Shown here: positions 5,292 through 9,519 of the stretch, in pieces
Position numbering within the stretch: the first letter of the stretch is position 1
Layout: every line of letters begins with the position of its first letter
Assembly (NCBI GenBank): GCA_018610095.1
Contig: JAHEOB010000316.1
Coordinates: 1-9,519, forward strand
Direction of reading: 5' to 3'
Source: Halothece sp. MAG
GTDB lineage: Bacteria; Cyanobacteriota; Cyanobacteriia; Cyanobacteriales; Rubidibacteraceae
Length of the DNA stretch: 9,519 bases
Made by a program: the position numbers and the translations under genes
Notes under the pieces: generated by a model
Told to the model about the DNA's origin: nothing
Databases searched by the model: none
Seen by the model: the letters and a program-made list of their open reading frames with translations, nothing else

Positions 5292-6833
5292 ATGACCGAT
5301 TCTTCACAATCCCAAACAGAAAGCAAGGACTATCAACCTCCAGAAGGGGCTGTCAAAGAGGAAGTATTTAGCAGTGGTGAATCAGAAATTCCCTACCAAG
5401 TACGAGCAGAATGGACGGTGCTGCGGAAGCAAGAAAAACCCGTTGCCGAAGTGTTCCATGTTGCCTATCTTGCCCGTAATGCCAATCCTCAACAGCGACC
5501 CCTAACGTTTGCCTTTAATGGGGGGCCAGGGGCTGCTGCCGCTTTCCTTCATTTAGGGGCTATGGGCCCGCAACGCGCAAAGTTTAATGACGATGGTTCC
5601 GCACCTGCCCCACCTGCCCAATTAGAAGAAAATCCTGACAGTTGGTTACCCTTTACGGATTTGGTGTTTGTTGATCCCGTCGGAACAGGGTTTAGCCGCA
5701 CCATTGAGGATCAAGACTCATCTAACACTGCCCATCAATCTTCGGATAAGGCAGCCAGTGGTGGTTCAACTCAATCAGGTAGCGAGAGCGAAAATCGGGA
5801 GTTTTATGCCCTACAGCGTGACTTACACTCCCTTGCAGAAATGATGCAACGGTTTCTCTCCCACCATGGTCGCTGGCGAAGTCCCATTTTTATTGTCGGT
5901 GAAAGTTACGGTGGGTTTCGAGTGGCTAAACTTGCGAAACTACTGCAAGAAAGTTATGGCATTGGTCTCAATGGTGCAATTTTAGTTTCCCCAGCGTTAG
6001 AATTTCAAAGTCTCGATCCCTCCGATTATGATTTACTTTCTTGGCTAGATACGTTTCCTTCGATGGTGGCAGCAGCAGCTTTTCATGGTGTAAGTCGTAA
6101 GTTTTCTGCTGATTTGCCAAGAGATACCGTCATTGCAGAGGCGGTTAAATTTGCCAACAATGACTTGGTTCGCTTACTGATTCAGGGCACTGCCATGCCC
6201 GAGGAGGAAAGTCAGTCCATCTTGCAATCTATGGCTGATATGTTAGGGTTGCCCACTGATTTAATTGCCACAACACGGGGACGACTGTCTAAATCGGTGT
6301 TTGTTCGTAACCTATTGCGCGATCGACGGCAAGTTTGTGGGTTATATGATGCCACCATCACTTCGAGTGATCCCTATCCTGATCGAGAAAATTTTGAAGG
6401 ACCGGATGCGACCTTATTTGGAATTCAACGTGTCTTTAATGCCGCAGCGAATGCCCTTTTAAGAGAAGTGCTTGAGTTACAAACGGAACGTCCCTATAAT
6501 CTGCTGAGTCTGGATATTAATCGTAGCTGGAAAGTTGATTATGATCGCCATGTTTTACAAAGTCAAATTGGTGCGACTGACGATTTACGCTATGGGATTG
6601 CCCTTAATCCTCACATGAAAGTGTATATGGCGAATGGCTACTATGATTTAGTCACTCCCTTTCAGGCTTCCAATCGGATTGTGCAACATATGAAACTTAA
6701 CGAACAGATGGCGGCTAACTTGCAGGTGCGTCATTTCGGCGGAGGTCATATGTTCTATATTTGGTCTGATTCGCGGACAGAGTTGGCTAAAGAAATGCAG
6801 CAGTTCTATCAACAAGCCATTTCTCCGCAGTAA
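5292..6833 (+). CDS. S10 family serine carboxypeptidase-like hydrolase, cytoplasmic
   Basis: An alpha/beta-hydrolase of 513 residues belonging to peptidase family S10, which removes C-terminal residues from peptides at acidic pH. The oxyanion/carboxylate-binding motif NGGPG is at 76-80, the nucleophile Ser205 in VGESYGG, the acid Asp452 in NGYYDLVTP, and His486 in GGGHMFY. Glu204 and Asn76, which in known S10 enzymes bind the substrate carboxylate, are present, so the fold and triad look functional. Differences: the canonical GCSS after NGGP is GAAA here, and the protein has a single cysteine (Cys349), so the disulfides of secreted eukaryotic relatives cannot form. There is no signal peptide, pointing to the cytoplasm. 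A Ser/Gly-rich acidic insert (about 138-168) follows the DPVGTGFS motif. It converges on recG with a small hairpin between. It might act on small peptides or, alternatively, as an esterase/acyltransferase; substrate unknown. Confidence 0.9.
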   Translation: MTDSSQSQTESKDYQPPEGAVKEEVFSSGESEIPYQVRAEWTVLRKQEKPVAEVFHVAYLARNANPQQRPLTFAFNGGPGAAAAFLHLGAMGPQRAKFNDDGSAPAPPAQLEENPDSWLPFTDLVFVDPVGTGFSRTIEDQDSSNTAHQSSDKAASGGSTQSGSESENREFYALQRDLHSLAEMMQRFLSHHGRWRSPIFIVGESYGGFRVAKLAKLLQESYGIGLNGAILVSPALEFQSLDPSDYDLLSWLDTFPSMVAAAAFHGVSRKFSADLPRDTVIAEAVKFANNDLVRLLIQGTAMPEEESQSILQSMADMLGLPTDLIATTRGRLSKSVFVRNLLRDRRQVCGLYDATITSSDPYPDRENFEGPDATLFGIQRVFNAAANALLREVLELQTERPYNLLSLDINRSWKVDYDRHVLQSQIGATDDLRYGIALNPHMKVYMANGYYDLVTPFQASNRIVQHMKLNEQMAANLQVRHFGGGHMFYIWSDSRTELAKEMQQFYQQAISPQ

Positions 6834-6847
6834 AGGTCTGTCTTGAT

Positions 6848-6864
6848 GCGGGCTGATTGCCCGC
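6848..6864. terminator. GC hairpin between the S10 gene and recG
   Basis: GCGGGC (6848-6853) pairs perfectly with GCCCGC (6859-6864) around the loop TGATT. It lies in the 52-bp gap between the convergent stops (6833 and 6886). There is no T-tract on either side, so it is a weak or accessory terminator acting possibly in both directions. Confidence 0.4.
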
Positions 6865-6885
6865 TATTGCCATGCCTTAAGAGAA

Positions 6886-9333
6886 CTAGGTTAAAATCGT
6901 TCCTCCCATCAACTTCACATATCGCCGTTGTAATTCTTCTTGGAGTAAGGGATAATCCTCGAGATTTTGATCGCTGAGTAGGATTTTTTCGGCGGCTTGT
7001 CGGGCTAACTCCAATACTTCTTGATCTTCCACTAAACTGGCTAGAGCAAAATCAGGCAACCCAGATTGACGTTTTCCCAAAACTTCTCCCGGTCCACGAA
7101 ACCGCATATCCATTTCCGAGATAAAAAAGCCATCTCGAGATTGTTCTAAAACACTTAACCGTTGTTTGGCAGTATCGGTTTTTGATCCACTCATTAACAA
7201 GCAATAAGACTTATGTTCCCCACGCCCCACTCTGCCTCGTAATTGGTGCAGTTGGGATAAACCAAATCGTTCTGCATTCTCAATTAACATAACTGTGGCA
7301 TTGGGAACATCCACGCCCACTTCAATGACGGTGGTGGAAACAATAATTTGGGTTTCATTATCCCGAAAGGCAGTTAAGGCCTCTTCTTTTTCTTGGGAAC
7401 TCAGGCGTCCATGTAATAATCCCACATTAAATTCCGGGAACACGGTTTCTTGCAGACGTTGTTGTTCTTCAATAGCAGAACGAACGTCTAACTTTTCTGA
7501 TTCTTCGACTAATGGCAAAACAATATAAGCCTGTCGCCCTTGGGCAATTTCCCGACGAATTAACTCATAGGCTTGACGACGGTCTTTTCCCTGCAGAACA
7601 GTGGTTTGAATCTCTTGTCGCCCAGGGGGCAGTTCATCAATTTGGGAAACATCTAAATCGCCATGCAGGCTTAAGGCAAGGGTTCGGGGAATTGGCGTGG
7701 CTGTCATACTCAACACATGAGGGGATTGTCCTTTATCTAAGAGTCGTGCCCGTTGTTCCACGCCAAAACGATGTTGTTCATCAATCACCACTAATCCTAA
7801 CCGCTGAAAGTTAACCGTATCTTGAATTAAGGCATGCGTTCCCACTAAAAGCGGTAGTTGTCCGCTTTCTAAGTCTTCATAAATCTGGCGACGTTTAGTG
7901 GATTTTGTTGATCCCGTTAGCAGTTCTACCGGGAGATGGAGAAGATTAAACCAACGGACTAATTTCCAATAATGTTGTTCCGCCAGAACTTCCGTGGGTG
8001 CCATTAATGCTGCTTGATAGCCTGACTGAATGGCAGCCAGAATCCCAAACACGGCAACCACCGTTTTTCCAGACCCCACATCCCCTTGCACTAAGCGATT
8101 CATGGGCGTTTCCGAATTTAAGTCTCCTAGGATATCACTGACCACTCGTTGTTGAGCATTGGTTAAGGAAAAGGGAATGAGTTGTTTGAACTGATCAATC
8201 AATTCGCCAGTGGGATTGAGAATGGCACTTTGTTGCGTTTCTCGTTGCTGTTGACGACGAGAGAGAAATCCTAATTGTAGGAAGAAAAATTCATCAAAAA
8301 TCAATCGACGTCGCGCGTGGGCAAGGGAGTCTTGCTCGGGGGGAAAATGGATATTGGTAATCGCTTCTGCTAAAGGCGGAAAGCTATATTGTTCCCGTAG
8401 CGTTTCTGGTAAGGGGTCTTGCAATTGTTGGGCTGCGGGTAAAACCGTAATCACCGCTTTGCGAACGACATCGGCAGAGACGCCTTCAGTGAGAGGATAA
8501 ACCGGTAAAATTCGCCCAATATTAAGGGATTCAATTTCTGCCCCAGAGGAATCTAATAATTCAATTTCAGGATTATCAAGGGTAATGCCATATTTATTCT
8601 TTTTCACTAATCCCGAAGCAGCCACGATCGCGCTTTTAGGATATAATCGTTTTTGTTTCTCTTGCCAGCCTCGATTATTAAAACGACTGCCTGCAAAAAA
8701 TCGAGTCACTTTGAGTTCACCGGTGCGATCTTTAATTTTAAGTTGAAAGATGGTTAACTTTTTATTTTTCGGACTGGTAAAACAATTACAACTTTTAACC
8801 GTGCCGACAACGGTTACTGTTTCTCCCTCCACTAAATCAGCAATATTGACTTGACGGGCATAGTCGAGATGTTCTCGGGGATAATAAAATAAAAGATCGC
8901 GCACTGTTTCTAAGCCCAGACGGTGTAAACTGCGACTGCGACTTTTACCAATATCGGGAACGTCATGAAGCGGTTGATCTAATTGGAGATTGGCAGAGGC
9001 ACTAGAAACAGGAGATTTCGTCGGTAGCGGTTTGGTTTCGGAACTGGTTTCAGTCTTGCCATTTTGCACCTCTTTAAGGAGACGACTGGCTTGAACCACT
9101 AACTGTTGACGTTCGGCAACACTTTTATTCCCATAATTCGCAAACGCGATCGCTAAGTTACGCCAACGTTTTTCTTGTTCCAAACTCAGTTGGGGCGGAA
9201 CTTCCCCAAATGTTAAACAGAAAAATTCACTAAAGCGATATTCCTTCCCCTTGAGGTCAGAATAACCATTTTTCGCTTCGACAGCGAGGGCTTTATGGAG
9301 ACGTTCCCAATCAAACGTGCTTGCATCGGTCAT
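6886..9333 (-). CDS. recG: ATP-dependent DNA helicase RecG
   Basis: A superfamily 2 DNA translocase of 815 residues that regresses stalled replication forks and remodels Holliday junctions, R-loops and D-loops. The N-terminal extension (about 1-118) ends in a Ser/Thr/Lys-rich linker (92-115) and makes the protein over 100 residues longer than the E. coli enzyme (693). Then come a helical segment (125-158), the OB-fold wedge domain (about 165-265), and the motor: Walker A GDVGSGKT (417-424), APTEVLAEQH (445-454), DEQH box (518-521), MTATPIPR (543-550), STTVIEVGVDVP (666-677) and QLRGRVGRG (697-705). The TRG region follows, with FRGPGEVLGKRQSG (745-758). All helicase motifs are intact. The ATG at 9333 is preceded by GAGG about 12 nt upstream, a weak site. 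It is transcribed alone as far as the window shows; a TATTAT word at 9368-9373 may be its -10 box. Confidence 0.97.
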   Translation of the reverse strand: MTDASTFDWERLHKALAVEAKNGYSDLKGKEYRFSEFFCLTFGEVPPQLSLEQEKRWRNLAIAFANYGNKSVAERQQLVVQASRLLKEVQNGKTETSSETKPLPTKSPVSSASANLQLDQPLHDVPDIGKSRSRSLHRLGLETVRDLLFYYPREHLDYARQVNIADLVEGETVTVVGTVKSCNCFTSPKNKKLTIFQLKIKDRTGELKVTRFFAGSRFNNRGWQEKQKRLYPKSAIVAASGLVKKNKYGITLDNPEIELLDSSGAEIESLNIGRILPVYPLTEGVSADVVRKAVITVLPAAQQLQDPLPETLREQYSFPPLAEAITNIHFPPEQDSLAHARRRLIFDEFFFLQLGFLSRRQQQRETQQSAILNPTGELIDQFKQLIPFSLTNAQQRVVSDILGDLNSETPMNRLVQGDVGSGKTVVAVFGILAAIQSGYQAALMAPTEVLAEQHYWKLVRWFNLLHLPVELLTGSTKSTKRRQIYEDLESGQLPLLVGTHALIQDTVNFQRLGLVVIDEQHRFGVEQRARLLDKGQSPHVLSMTATPIPRTLALSLHGDLDVSQIDELPPGRQEIQTTVLQGKDRRQAYELIRREIAQGRQAYIVLPLVEESEKLDVRSAIEEQQRLQETVFPEFNVGLLHGRLSSQEKEEALTAFRDNETQIIVSTTVIEVGVDVPNATVMLIENAERFGLSQLHQLRGRVGRGEHKSYCLLMSGSKTDTAKQRLSVLEQSRDGFFISEMDMRFRGPGEVLGKRQSGLPDFALASLVEDQEVLELARQAAEKILLSDQNLEDYPLLQEELQRRYVKLMGGTILT

Positions 9334-9367
9334 TGTACTTGCTGCCTCAGGCGCGATCCCTTCTTCT

Positions 9368-9373
9368 ATAATA
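9368..9373 (-). promoter_or_regulatory. Candidate -10 box for recG
   Basis: TATTAT on the minus strand lies 35 nt upstream of the recG ATG. A poor -35 (TTACGG) sits 17 bp further upstream, within the hairpin described at 9388-9440. The same bases read TATAAT on the plus strand (9367-9372), so a promoter pointing right is equally possible. Assigned by similarity to the consensus only. Confidence 0.3.
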
Positions 9374-9387
9374 GTTATTTAACTAAA

Positions 9388-9440
9388 GCGCCGTAAGTCC
9401 CACGCTGTATTTGAAAAATCAGCGCTGGGATATAAGGCGC
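9388..9440. other. Long imperfect hairpin of unknown nature
   Basis: GCGCC (9388-9392) pairs with GGCGC (9436-9440). After a five-base symmetric internal loop, TCCCA-CGCTG (9398-9407) pairs with CAGCG-C-TGGGA (9420-9430), with a single bulged C. The twelve-base apex can add ATTT/AAAT around GAA. The result is a stem-loop of 53 nt with about 15-19 pairs. It is non-coding and lies 55 nt upstream of recG. It could be a structured RNA, part of a mobile-element end (IS200/IS605-type elements carry imperfect terminal hairpins), or a terminator of a gene outside the window; no T-tract follows on either strand. The pairing is seen directly; the identity is unknown. Confidence 0.5.
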
Positions 9441-9458
9441 ATTGGCGGGGTAGCCAAT
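9441..9458. other. Second hairpin abutting the first, with an alternative pairing partner
   Basis: ATTGGC (9441-9446) and GCCAAT (9453-9458) form a perfect six-pair stem with loop GGGGTA, starting at the base after the first hairpin ends. The right arm extended by one base, GCCAATC (9453-9459), can instead pair over seven bases with GATTGGC at 9489-9495. The two pairings exclude each other. The rest of the edge (9459-9519) shows no gene that I can support. Confidence 0.4.
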
Positions 9459-9519
9459 CCCTGTAAATTGCGCTATTATGAGAAGTATGATTGGCACAAC
9501 GTTTTGCTCTAAAATCTAG

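Noticed and set aside
7512..7814. Plus-strand frame of 100 codons inside recG
   Set aside because: It lies opposite the conserved helicase motor of RecG with no start signal; a shadow of the real gene.
9441..9464. Possible pseudoknot: loop GGGG of the second hairpin pairing with CCCT just after it
   Set aside because: There is no spacer between the stem and CCCT, so the strand could not cross a full 6-bp stem. It would need part of the stem to open.
9478..9519. Short ATG-started frame of 13 codons ending in TAG at the last base
   Set aside because: Too short, without a Shine-Dalgarno, and overlapping the alternative hairpin arm. It could be a leader peptide, but nothing beyond the window edge can be seen to support that.

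Overview
The window looks like a piece of a cyanobacterial chromosome. The evidence is six perfect copies of the HIP1 octamer GCGATCGC (about 0.15 would be expected by chance in 9.5 kb), a fused pantothenate synthetase/cytidylate kinase gene (an arrangement typical of cyanobacteria), and a RecG with a long N-terminal extension of the kind seen in that phylum. Base composition is moderately AT-rich. The genus cannot be fixed from the sequence; a unicellular Chroococcales-type genome is only a guess.

Layout, left to right. The window opens with the last 46 codons of a glycine-rich hydrophobic protein on the plus strand, followed by a hairpin. Facing it is a two-gene minus-strand unit: a small PepSY-type membrane protein and, 29 bp downstream, a single-cysteine peroxiredoxin of the Bcp/PrxQ type, ending in a good intrinsic terminator. 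Divergent from that unit is a membrane-anchored subtilisin-like protease with an unusual polytopic C-terminus. Its last 33 nt overlap, tail to tail, the end of the minus-strand panC-cmk fusion. A 239-bp intergenic region rich in inverted repeats separates panC-cmk from a plus-strand unknown gene of 144 codons, which is followed by a cytoplasmic-looking S10 (serine carboxypeptidase-like) hydrolase. The S10 gene converges on recG, with a small GC hairpin between the two stops. The right edge, upstream of recG, is non-coding and holds two abutting hairpins of unknown nature.

The genes are mostly housekeeping or physiological: thiol peroxide detoxification, coenzyme A precursor and CDP synthesis, DNA repair and fork rescue, and two serine hydrolases of different clans. 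Apart from the PepSY-peroxiredoxin pair there is little sign of functional clustering. I see no CRISPR array, no tRNA or rRNA, and no transposase gene. I did not find a convincing new multi-gene system. The items most worth a second look are the folded non-coding element at the right edge, the membrane-embedded subtilase, and the cysteine-poor cytoplasmic S10 enzyme with a Ser-rich insert.

For two genes I chose a shorter start than the longest open frame because a strong Shine-Dalgarno sequence lies inside the longer version: panC-cmk (GTG at 4524) and the S10 gene (ATG at 5292).
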